Assembly: GCA_028278625.1 (NCBI GenBank)
Contig: JANQDY010000057.1
Location: 1 to 23,206 of the forward strand
Length of the DNA: 23,206 bases
Source: Thermodesulfobacteriota bacterium
GTDB lineage: Bacteria; Desulfobacterota; DSM-4660; Desulfatiglandales; Desulfatiglandaceae
Direction of reading: 5' to 3'
A program made the position numbers and the translations under genes. Positions 16,567 to 23,206 of this stretch are shown piece by piece; position 1 is the first letter of the stretch; every line of letters starts with the position of its first letter. The notes beneath the pieces are model-generated. The model was not told the DNA's origin. It did no database searches and saw nothing but the letters and a program-made list of their open reading frames with translations.

Positions 16567-16675
16567 TGATTTCGTTTTCAAAGGGTCCTCTTTGCCGGAA
16601 TGCCCTTTTGGGTTGAAAGCGCTTTCCTTTTTGCAGGCGCTCACCGGAAAGGCTGTAACACAAAAAACGAAATCA
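16567..16675. repeat. Long-armed inverted repeat with internal palindrome in the divergent region
   Basis: TGATTTCGTTTT (16567-16578) and AAAACGAAATCA (16664-16675) are perfect 12-base inverted arms separated by 85 bp. Between them lie a perfect 12-bp palindrome, GAAAGCGCTTTC (16615-16626), and a weaker AAAGGG/CCCTTT pair. The block lies between the two divergent promoters. It could be a regulator-binding or looping region, or a structured transcript. There is no coding potential in it. Confidence 0.4.
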
Positions 16676-16760
16676 GGCCAAATATTAATTTAACCCACAA
16701 GACCATTTAACCGCAACCCATTTTTGTCGTTGTCCCCATACAGGGTTCGTTCAATAGTCA

Positions 16761-16790
16761 TTGACAGATATCATTTCTTCATGAAAGATT
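16761..16790 (+). promoter_or_regulatory. Candidate promoter of hrpB
   Basis: A perfect TTGACA (16761-16766) is followed after 17-18 bp by AAAGAT or AAGATT, each only a 3/6 match to the -10 consensus. Transcription would start near 16797. It fits a translation start at 16833 or 16872. The rest of 16676-16760 shows only a short direct repeat of ATTTAACC (16688 and 16705). Confidence 0.35.
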
Positions 16791-16871
16791 CGGTCAACGG
16801 CAAAAAGCCCTCATGAATTGAGCGGCCTCGAAATGCTCTTGGCCCCCGATTTTTTGCATCAGACGATCATC

Positions 16872-19394
16872 ATGAACGCTTTAGGTTTACCCATTGATCT
16901 GGTTCTGAAGGATTTGAAACAGGCGCTTACCCAAAATCCAAACGTGCTCCTTGAAGCTTTGCCTGGCGCCGGCAAAACCACGGGTATTCCCCTTGCCCTT
17001 CTGGAAGAACCGTGGCTTGCGGGGCAAAGAATAATTGTTTTGGCCCCCAGACGGCTGGCGGCACGGGCCGCGGCCATGCGCATGAGCCGGATGCTGAATG
17101 AAGATGTGGGGCAGACGGTTGGCTACCGGGTGCGCATGGAGAGCCGTGTGGGCCCGAAAACCCGCATTGAAGTGATCACCGAAGGGGTGCTCACCCGCAT
17201 GCTGCAAAGAGACCCGTCTATGGAGGGCGTGGGCATCGTGGTCTTTGACGAATTTCACGAACGGAGCCTGGATGCGGATCTGGGCCTGGCCCTGTGTCTG
17301 GACATCCAGGGGATTCTCAATCCCCGGCTGAAACTGCTGGTCATGTCGGCCACATTGGAAAAGGAACCGGTGTCGGCCCTGCTGAACCGTGCGCCCATCA
17401 TCACCTGTCCGGGGCGTCTTTTTCCCGTACAAACCCGATATGTGGGCCGCCACACTCCGAGCTGGTCGGAGAATGCGCTCTACGGCGCGGTGCTTGGCGC
17501 TGCCCGCGAAGACCAGGGGAGCATCCTGGTTTTTCTGCCGGGAGCAGGGGAAATCAGGCGGATCGCCGGGCGATTACGGGGCGCCGGACTGGGGCCCAAA
17601 TGGCGCATTGCCCCTCTTTTTGGGAATCTGACCCGCAAAGAGCAGGAGATGGCCATTTTGCCATCCCCTGAAAAGCGGCGAAAAATCGTCCTGGCCACAT
17701 CCATTGCCGAAACCAGTTTGACCATAGAAGGCATTCGGGTGGTGGTGGATAGCGGCCTGCAACGGACCCCGCGGTTTGACCCTCGAAGCGGACTCACCCG
17801 CCTGGTAACGGTCCCCGTATCCCGGGCATCGGCCGATCAGCGCCGGGGAAGGGCGGGGCGGACCGCCCCCGGTCTCTGTTTTCGGCTCTGGTCCGAGCAA
17901 ATGCACGGCACCCTTGCCGCGACACACCGGCCCGAAATCCTGGAGGCGGATCTCTCTGGCCTGGCCCTGCAATTGGCCGCATGGGGCGTGAGCGATCCGA
18001 AAACCCTTTGTTGGCTCGATTCACCCCCACCTGCCGCTTTCCAACGGGGTCGGAGCCTCCTCAAAGCCTTGAATGCGCTGGATGGCGAAGGGAGGGTGAC
18101 GCCCCATGGCCTGCGAATGGCGGATCTGCCGGTTCACCCGAGACTGGCCCATATGCTGATGCAAGCGAAATCCGAAGGCGTGGGAGCGATCGCCTGCGAT
18201 GTGGCGGCCCTGCTTGCGGAACGGGATGTGGTGCGATTTGAGCCGGGCATGCAGGATGCGGACCTGCGGCTGCGGGTTGATCTGGTGCGTGCGGCCCGGC
18301 GGGGTCGGCCCCTTTCCCGGGCCGGTGGGGACGTGGATGAAGGGGTTGTTTCGCGTGTGGTGCGTGTGGCCGGGAATCTGCGCCGGCGTCTCGGGATTGG
18401 AAAGGATATGGGGGAAACGGAGGACCTGGGGCGGTTGCTGGCCTGGGCCTATCCGGATCGAATTGCACAACTGAGAAAGGGATCCACGGGGAGATTCCTG
18501 TTGAACAGCGGCCGCGGGGCCTTTCTGGATGAGACCTCCCCGCTCGCTTCGGAGCCATACCTGGTGACTGCGGAGCTGGACGGAAAAGGGAGTGATGCCA
18601 GGATTCATAAAGCAGCGCCCTATGATCTCGGTACCCTTCTCGAACAGTTTCAAAACCGCTTGAAGAGGGCCGACGTCATCACCTGGGACCGTGAACGGGG
18701 CCGGGTAACATCGGAACGAAGACTGAAACTGGGGGCCATCATCCTCCGTAGCGATCATCTGACGAAACCGGATTCCGAAGAAGTACTGAAAGCCTTGTTG
18801 GAAGGTATCAGAACCGCGGGGATCGGGTGTCTGCCATGGAATAAGCAACTTCGCCGGTGGCAGGGGCGCGTTTCTTTTCTGCGGCGGCTGCTTGGGGAAG
18901 ACGACGCCTGGCCCGATGTTTCCGACCAAGGGCTTGTATCCAAATTGGAACATTGGCTCTGCCCCTACCTGCTTAAGATGGATCGGTTGAGCGATCTTGC
19001 CCGGGTGGATCTCAAAAATGCGCTTTTCGGCATGTTGTCCTACCGCCAGCAAAAGGCTCTTGATACGCTGGCGCCCAACCATCTGACGGTTCCCAGCGGG
19101 TCACGCATCCCAATTGATTATGACCACCCAATACCGGTACTGGCCGTTCGATTGCAGGAGATGTTCGGTCTTGCAACCACCCCGACCGTTGCCGGGGGAC
19201 GTCAACCTTTGTTGATTCACCTTCTTTCGCCCGCCGGTCGTCCCGCCCAGATTACACAGGATCTGGCAGGTTTCTGGGAGAACGGTTATGATGTGGTGAA
19301 AAAGGAACTGAAAGGCCGGTACCCCAAGCACTATTGGCCCGATGATCCGCTGAAAGCCCAGGCCACGGCCCGGGTCAGGCCCAAAAGGGGTTAG
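16872..19394 (+). CDS. hrpB: ATP-dependent helicase HrpB (DEAH/DExH family)
   Basis: This 840-residue superfamily 2 helicase has the HrpB arrangement. Motif I is LPGAGKTT at about residues 30-37; motif II is DEFH at 126-129 (DEFHERS, the variant typical of HrpB); motif III is SAT at 159-161. Motif V is ATSIAETSLTIEGIRVVVD, and motif VI is QRRGRAGR at about 323. A helicase-associated region and a long HrpB C-terminal domain follow (ending in HLLSPAGRPAQITQDLAGFW and YPKHYWPDDP, which are characteristic). The length is close to the E. coli enzyme. I chose the ATG at 16872 because the family starts just before the LPIDLVL segment; the ATG at 16833 or TTG at 16818 would add unrelated residues, and no start has a clear ribosome site. 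It is a lone gene divergent from the Hdr operon. The exact cellular role of HrpB is poorly defined. Confidence 0.93.
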   Translation: MNALGLPIDLVLKDLKQALTQNPNVLLEALPGAGKTTGIPLALLEEPWLAGQRIIVLAPRRLAARAAAMRMSRMLNEDVGQTVGYRVRMESRVGPKTRIEVITEGVLTRMLQRDPSMEGVGIVVFDEFHERSLDADLGLALCLDIQGILNPRLKLLVMSATLEKEPVSALLNRAPIITCPGRLFPVQTRYVGRHTPSWSENALYGAVLGAAREDQGSILVFLPGAGEIRRIAGRLRGAGLGPKWRIAPLFGNLTRKEQEMAILPSPEKRRKIVLATSIAETSLTIEGIRVVVDSGLQRTPRFDPRSGLTRLVTVPVSRASADQRRGRAGRTAPGLCFRLWSEQMHGTLAATHRPEILEADLSGLALQLAAWGVSDPKTLCWLDSPPPAAFQRGRSLLKALNALDGEGRVTPHGLRMADLPVHPRLAHMLMQAKSEGVGAIACDVAALLAERDVVRFEPGMQDADLRLRVDLVRAARRGRPLSRAGGDVDEGVVSRVVRVAGNLRRRLGIGKDMGETEDLGRLLAWAYPDRIAQLRKGSTGRFLLNSGRGAFLDETSPLASEPYLVTAELDGKGSDARIHKAAPYDLGTLLEQFQNRLKRADVITWDRERGRVTSERRLKLGAIILRSDHLTKPDSEEVLKALLEGIRTAGIGCLPWNKQLRRWQGRVSFLRRLLGEDDAWPDVSDQGLVSKLEHWLCPYLLKMDRLSDLARVDLKNALFGMLSYRQQKALDTLAPNHLTVPSGSRIPIDYDHPIPVLAVRLQEMFGLATTPTVAGGRQPLLIHLLSPAGRPAQITQDLAGFWENGYDVVKKELKGRYPKHYWPDDPLKAQATARVRPKRG

Positions 19395-19444
19395 TCCCTT
19401 CAAAAGCCACGTTGCGGTTGCATCTGGAACTGCATCCGTATATC

Positions 19445-19474
19445 TTACGTTCTCAGACTTTTGAGAACGGTAAA
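19445..19474. repeat. Stem-loop before the small leader ORF
   Basis: TTACGTTCTCA and TGAGAACGGTAA form an 11-bp stem with one bulged G around a 6-base loop. No T-run follows on either strand, so it is not a typical intrinsic terminator of hrpB. It lies 25 bp before the ATG at 19500 and might act in the leader of the DUF1232 gene. Confidence 0.45.
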
Positions 19475-19499
19475 GACAATCATCCCAGGAAGGCACCCA

Positions 19500-19568
19500 A
19501 TGAAAATCATTGAAATTTTCAGAGAACGCTGGCATGATAGAGAAATTTTTCAGCAGGGGCTTTTCTGA
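19500..19568 (+). CDS. Possible 22-codon leader ORF coupled to the DUF1232 gene
   Basis: An ATG at 19500 is preceded by AGGAAGG at good spacing and opens a frame of 22 codons (starts MKIIEIFRERWHD, ends QQGLF). Its TGA stop (19566-19568) shares one base with the ATG of the next gene (19568), a TGATG overlap typical of translational coupling. The peptide is not recognisable. The strong ribosome site and the overlap are the only evidence, so it may be a regulatory leader or a chance ORF. Confidence 0.4.
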   Translation: MKIIEIFRERWHDREIFQQGLF

Positions 19569-19861
19569 TGCTCAGGAATAATCTGATAAAAATCGGTTTG
19601 TGGCGCCGGTTGCTTGAGGATCTCAGGCTGCTTGGCGCACTTGCGAGAGATTATTGGAAAGGGGAATATCGTGGTGTTTCGTTTTGGTCCATCGCTGTTT
19701 TCATTTTCACCATTATCTATTTTCTCAGTCCCTTCGATGTCCTTTCCGACTTTATTCCCGTCCTCGGGCAAATTGACGACGCCCTCATTCTTCTATTCTG
19801 CATTCATCTTTTGGAAAAAGACCTCCAAAAATATCATCGGTGGAAACAGAGCCGTTCATGA
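19568..19861 (+). CDS. DUF1232 (YkvA-like) small membrane protein
   Basis: This 97-residue protein carries the DUF1232 core: a hydrophobic helix (FWSIAVFIFTIIYFLSP) running into SPFDVLSDFIPVLGQIDD, then a second hydrophobic helix (ALILLFCIHLLEKDL) and a basic tail. The aromatic-SP-x-D-x-x-x-D-F-I-P pattern is diagnostic of the family. The function of the family is not established; it is usually described as a small inner-membrane protein. The start ATG overlaps the stop of a 22-codon ORF, and AGGGG lies about 9 bases upstream. It precedes the carboxyltransferase gene by 79 bp. Confidence 0.85.
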   Translation: MLRNNLIKIGLWRRLLEDLRLLGALARDYWKGEYRGVSFWSIAVFIFTIIYFLSPFDVLSDFIPVLGQIDDALILLFCIHLLEKDLQKYHRWKQSRS

Positions 19862-19940
19862 CAAACCGGGCACAGCGCCCTGCGCATATGCCCCCTGATC
19901 ATAGGTATTTCTGTCATCATTTCCGCCAAGGAGATTAACT

Positions 19941-21491
19941 ATGGATATCGAAGAGAAAATCAGTGAACTTGAGAGAAGGAATCGCGAGGCCGCCCTGGGT
20001 GGCGGCCAGAAACGGATCGACCAGCAGCATGCCAAAGGAAAAATGACCGCCAGGGAACGTATCGAATATCTCCTGGACGATGGCAGCTTTGAGGAAATCG
20101 ACAAGTTTGTGGTCCACCGCTGCCAGGATTTCGGCATGGACAAGAAGAAAATCCCTGGAGATGGTGTTGTCACGGGATACGGGACCATTGATGGACGATC
20201 CGTTTTCATCTTCTCTCAAGATTTTACGGTTTTCGGTGGATCCCTGAGCGGCCCTTTCGGAGAAAAGGTCTGCAAAATCATGGACCTGGCCATTGATAAC
20301 GGCGCACCGGTCATCGGATTGAACGACTCAGGAGGTGCCAGGATTCAGGAAGGGGTGGTCTCCCTAGGGAGCTACGGTGAAATTTTCAGACGAAATGTGT
20401 GGTCCTCGGGCGTCATCCCTCAGATTTCCGTCATTATGGGGCCCTGTGCCGGGGGCGCTGTCTATTCCCCGGCCATCACGGACTTCACCCTCATGGTGAA
20501 AAAGACGAGCAATATGTTTGTCACCGGCCCGCAAGTGATCAAAACCGTTACCAGTGAAGAGGTGACCGCCGAGGCACTTGGCGGGGCCATGGCCCATAAC
20601 ACCAAGAGCGGCGTGGCCCATTTCGCCGAAGAAAATGATCATTCGGCCCTGGACCGGGTAAAGGAAATCCTCGCCTTTCTGCCCCAGAATTACCGGGAAA
20701 TGCCGCCTGCCATTGCGTGCACCGACGACCCCATGCGGACGGATCCTTCCCTCAACAATGTGGTTCCCACCAACCCCAGAATCCCCTACGACATCAGAGA
20801 TATCATCCACTCGGTGCTGGATCATAACCAGTTTCTGGAAGTGCAAAGGCACTATGCCCAGAACATGGTCATCGGTTTCGGCCGGTTAAACGGCATATCG
20901 GTGGGGATCGTGGCCAATCAGCCCAAATTTCTGGCGGGATGTCTCGATATCAACGCCTCCATGAAATGCGCCCGCTTTGTCAGAACCTGCGATGCCTTCA
21001 ATGTTCCCCTGATTACCTTTGTGGATGTTCCCGGATTTCTGCCGGGCGTCGGCCAAGAACACGGAGGGATCATCAAACACGGGGCCAAGATCATCTACGC
21101 CTACTGTGAAGCCACGGTGCCCAAAATCACGGTGGTCACGAGGAAAGCCTACGGCGGCGCCTATGATGTCATGAGCAGTAAACATCACGGCGGTGACATC
21201 AACTACGCATATCCCACGGCTGAAATCGCGGTCATGGGACCTGAGGGAGCGGTGAATATTGTATTCCGGAAAGAGCTTGCCGAGGCAGAAGACCCCGAAG
21301 CCAAGCGAAAGGAGTTGGTGGAGGATTATCGGAACAATTTTGCCAGTCCTTTTAAGGCGGCCGAACTGGGATATATTGATCAGATCATTTTTCCGGAGAA
21401 CACCCGCCCACGTTTGATCAAAGCGCTCATCATGCTGAAGGACAAAAAGAAGAGTATCCCGCCCAGGCGGCACGGGAACTGTCCCCTATAG
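19941..21491 (+). CDS. Propionyl/methylmalonyl-CoA carboxyltransferase subunit (PccB/MmdA type)
   Basis: This 516-residue biotin-dependent carboxyltransferase has both crotonase-like halves. The N-terminal half has [53 protein letters not shown] and [15 protein letters not shown]. The C-terminal half has [40 protein letters not shown] and [19 protein letters not shown], and ends RRHGNCPL as is typical of PccB. The family moves a carboxyl group between biotin and acyl-CoA, acting as carboxylase, transcarboxylase or sodium-pumping decarboxylase subunit according to its partners. No biotin carrier, biotin carboxylase or membrane decarboxylase subunit is visible, so the exact reaction is open. 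The ATG has AAGGAG 8 bases upstream. Adjacency to sucC and sucD, 42 bp downstream, points to the methylmalonyl-CoA pathway between propionate and succinate. Confidence 0.92.
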   Translation: MDIEEKISELERRNREAALGGGQKRIDQQHAKGKMTARERIEYLLDDGSFEEIDKFVVHRCQDFGMDKKKIPGDGVVTGYGTIDGRSVFIFSQDFTVFGGSLSGPFGEKVCKIMDLAIDNGAPVIGLNDSGGARIQEGVVSLGSYGEIFRRNVWSSGVIPQISVIMGPCAGGAVYSPAITDFTLMVKKTSNMFVTGPQVIKTVTSEEVTAEALGGAMAHNTKSGVAHFAEENDHSALDRVKEILAFLPQNYREMPPAIACTDDPMRTDPSLNNVVPTNPRIPYDIRDIIHSVLDHNQFLEVQRHYAQNMVIGFGRLNGISVGIVANQPKFLAGCLDINASMKCARFVRTCDAFNVPLITFVDVPGFLPGVGQEHGGIIKHGAKIIYAYCEATVPKITVVTRKAYGGAYDVMSSKHHGGDINYAYPTAEIAVMGPEGAVNIVFRKELAEAEDPEAKRKELVEDYRNNFASPFKAAELGYIDQIIFPENTRPRLIKALIMLKDKKKSIPPRRHGNCPL

Positions 21492-21533
21492 ATCTTTTGT
21501 GCCATCCCATCAACATTAGAAAAAGGGACTCAC

Positions 21534-22709
21534 ATGAAAATACACGAATACCAGGCAAAGAAGATTTTCCGGCAGTTCAATGTTCCGGTTCCGGAAGGGA
21601 TGCTGGTCACATCTTTATCGAAGGCTGAAAAGGCATGCAAGGATATCCCCGGGCCTCCCTGGGTGGTAAAAGCCCAGGTGCACGCGGGGGGCCGGGGAAA
21701 AGGGGGCGGCGTCAAGGTGGTTCCTGCGGCCAAGGAGGTGGCGGCCGTAGCGGATGCCCTTCTAAAAACGTCTCTCATTACCCCCCAGACGGGGCCGGAA
21801 GGTGTTAAGGTCCGCAAGGTTCTGGTGGAGGAGGGGGTGAAGATCGAAAGAGAGCTTTATTTGGGAATGGTCATTGACCGTAAAATGGGTAAACCGACCA
21901 TGATTTTCAGCCAGGCCGGCGGCATGGACATCGAGGAGGTGGCCAAAGAAACGCCGGATCTGATCTTTAAGGCGCCGGTTGATCCCGCCACCGGATGGCT
22001 CCCTTTTCAGTCCCGAAACCTCATTTACCGTCTGGATCCCCTACCGGCCCCTTCCGTCATCAAACAGCTGATGTCCCTCATGGGGCGTATCTACAAGGTG
22101 TTTACCGACCTCGACTGCTCATTGGTGGAAATCAACCCCTTGGTCATCACCGCCGACGATCAGGTGCTGGCCGTGGATGCCAAAATCAATCTGGATGACA
22201 ACGCGCTCTTTCGCCAGAAAGAGATGCTGGCCCTTGACGATCCCAGTGAAGAGGATCCTCTCGAGCGGATGGCCAAAGAATCTCATCTGAACTATATCCG
22301 CCTGGACGGCAACATCGGCGCCATGGTGAACGGCGCGGGCCTTGCCATGGCCACCATGGATCTGATCAAAGCGGCGGGTGCGGAACCGGCCAATTTCCTG
22401 GACGCCGGCGGCGGCGCCAGTGAGGAGATGATTTCAAAAGGGTTTGAAATTATTTTAATGGATCCAAGGGTTAAAGCCATTTTGGTGAACATCTTCGGCG
22501 GTATTCTGAGATGCGATGTGCTGGCAAGAGGCGTTTTGGCGGCGGCGTTGAAGAACAAAATCGAAGTGCCGCTGATTGTGAGGCTCGAAGGCACCAACGT
22601 GGAAGAGGGTCGGAAGATACTTTCGGAATCCGACTTAACGTTCCTGCTGGCAAGGGATCTGGCCGAGGCAGCGGAGCATGTGGCCGCTCAAGTTACGGGG
22701 AAAGACTGA
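21534..22709 (+). CDS. sucC: Succinate-CoA ligase (ADP-forming) subunit beta
   Basis: This 391-residue protein has the family length and marks: [20 protein letters not shown] at the start, an ATP-grasp domain with [18 protein letters not shown] near residue 45-60, EINPLVIT and [15 protein letters not shown] for the metal site. The C-terminal ligase domain has [37 protein letters not shown] and [19 protein letters not shown]. With SucD it converts succinyl-CoA, ADP and phosphate to succinate, CoA and ATP, reversibly. The start ATG has AAGGGA upstream. It is followed by sucD after 2 bp, so the two should be made together. No key residue seems missing. Confidence 0.95.
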   Translation: MKIHEYQAKKIFRQFNVPVPEGMLVTSLSKAEKACKDIPGPPWVVKAQVHAGGRGKGGGVKVVPAAKEVAAVADALLKTSLITPQTGPEGVKVRKVLVEEGVKIERELYLGMVIDRKMGKPTMIFSQAGGMDIEEVAKETPDLIFKAPVDPATGWLPFQSRNLIYRLDPLPAPSVIKQLMSLMGRIYKVFTDLDCSLVEINPLVITADDQVLAVDAKINLDDNALFRQKEMLALDDPSEEDPLERMAKESHLNYIRLDGNIGAMVNGAGLAMATMDLIKAAGAEPANFLDAGGGASEEMISKGFEIILMDPRVKAILVNIFGGILRCDVLARGVLAAALKNKIEVPLIVRLEGTNVEEGRKILSESDLTFLLARDLAEAAEHVAAQVTGKD

Positions 22710-22711
22710 TT

Positions 22712-23206
22712 ATGAGCATACTGGTAGATGAAAACAGCAGAATCGTTGTCCAGGGGATGACCGGACGGGAAGGAACCTTTCATACGGAACAGATGCTGGC
22801 CTACGGCACAAAGGTTGTGGGCGGCGTCTCACCGGGAAAAGGGGGGCAGGCCGCTTTCGGCGTGCCGGTCTTTAACACCGTGAATCAAGCCATTGAAAAA
22901 GAGGGGGCCGATGTGGCCATCGTATTCGTACCGCCTCCTTTTGCGGCGGATGCGGTGCTGGAATCCATTTTTGCCGGCATAAAAGTCATTGTCTGTATTA
23001 CGGAGGGGATTCCCACCCTTGACATGGTAAAAGTGAGCCGCTCCCTGGAGGGGACCGATACGGTCCTGATCGGCCCCAACTGTCCCGGCATCATCAGCCC
23101 CGGCAAAACCAAGGTGGGCATCATGCCGGGGAACATTCACCAGCCGGGCGGCATGGCCGTCATATCCCGGAGCGGCACCCTCACCTATGAGGTGGTGTAC
23201 CAGCTG
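22712..23206 (+). CDS. sucD: Succinate-CoA ligase subunit alpha, partial (3' end beyond the window)
   Basis: The first 165 codons of sucD are present. The ATG at 22712 is 2 bp after the sucC stop. The CoA-binding Rossmann domain is visible: [52 protein letters not shown] and CITEGIP. The beginning of the ligase domain follows, with [20 protein letters not shown] and [14 protein letters not shown] at the window edge. The phosphorylated catalytic histidine lies downstream, outside the window. It pairs with SucC in the methylmalonyl-CoA/succinate pathway. Confidence 0.95.
   Translation, partial: MSILVDENSRIVVQGMTGREGTFHTEQMLAYGTKVVGGVSPGKGGQAAFGVPVFNTVNQAIEKEGADVAIVFVPPPFAADAVLESIFAGIKVIVCITEGIPTLDMVKVSRSLEGTDTVLIGPNCPGIISPGKTKVGIMPGNIHQPGGMAVISRSGTLTYEVVYQL

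Noticed and set aside
16688..16712. Direct repeat of ATTTAACC with 17-bp period before hrpB
   Set aside because: Two short copies only; expected by chance in AT-rich intergenic DNA and not linked to a known site.
18021..19082. Minus-strand ORF of 353 codons inside hrpB
   Set aside because: It is antisense to the conserved helicase gene, rich in Pro, His and Gln as expected for a shadow frame, and has no domain or ribosome site.
19445..19474. Stem-loop as an intrinsic terminator of hrpB
   Set aside because: No T-run follows the stem on either strand, so it was listed only as a stem-loop.

Overview
The window looks like a chromosomal segment of an anaerobic deltaproteobacterium (Desulfobacterota; a sulfate reducer or syntroph of the Desulfobacterales or Syntrophobacterales kind). 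The reasons are an Hdr/Nuo-type flavin-based electron-transfer operon, a probable selenocysteine codon inside an HdrA-like gene, a propionyl/methylmalonyl-CoA carboxyltransferase next to succinyl-CoA synthetase, and receptor genes of a kind common in that group. No mobile element, CRISPR array, rRNA or tRNA was seen.

Layout. (1) Positions 1-6197, minus strand: a tight four-gene sensory operon. Its order is a dCache chemoreceptor, a second Cache chemoreceptor, a lone periplasmic solute-binding protein, and a third receptor cut by the left edge. The signalling domains resemble WspA-type receptors. (2) 6198-6530: an AT-rich divergent promoter region. (3) 6531-6884, plus strand: a small PilZ (c-di-GMP-binding) protein. 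(4) 6865-16418, minus strand: a long operon transcribed from a good sigma-70-like promoter at 16520-16548. Its order is a short selenocysteine-containing HdrA amino-terminal unit, NuoE, NuoF, a 1077-residue NuoG-N/HdrA/HdrA fusion, HdrC, HdrB, a SixA-like histidine phosphatase and a GT-C glycosyltransferase. (5) 16419-16871: a divergent regulatory region rich in inverted repeats. (6) 16872-19394, plus strand: helicase HrpB. (7) 19500-19861, plus strand: a possible 22-codon leader ORF overlapping a DUF1232 membrane protein. (8) 19941 to the right edge, plus strand: a carboxyltransferase (pccB/mmdA type), sucC and the start of sucD.

The main discovery is at 16023-16418. Read normally, this stretch is a broken reading frame. 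Read with UGA as selenocysteine (codon 60), it is an intact 131-residue protein. It carries an FAD-binding motif, the HdrA/QmoA Asp-Cys-x-x-Cys element with Sec in place of the second Cys, and one [4Fe-4S] motif. A stem-loop fitting the bacterial SECIS rules follows the UGA. The protein appears to supply exactly the part of HdrA that is missing from the first HdrA-like unit of the large fusion protein three genes downstream. I therefore propose a split, selenium-containing HdrA paired with a second, fused HdrA, a NADH-handling NuoE/NuoF module and the HdrBC disulfide-reductase module: an NAD(H)-linked electron-bifurcating or confurcating Hdr complex without a hydrogenase.

How the parts may fit together (inference): the carboxyltransferase and SucCD belong to the methylmalonyl-CoA route between propionate and succinate, which yields or consumes electrons that must be balanced among NADH, ferredoxin and a low-potential disulfide acceptor. 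The Hdr/Nuo complex could do this balancing. The receptor operon and the PilZ protein may form part of a c-di-GMP-related signalling locus that continues beyond the left edge.
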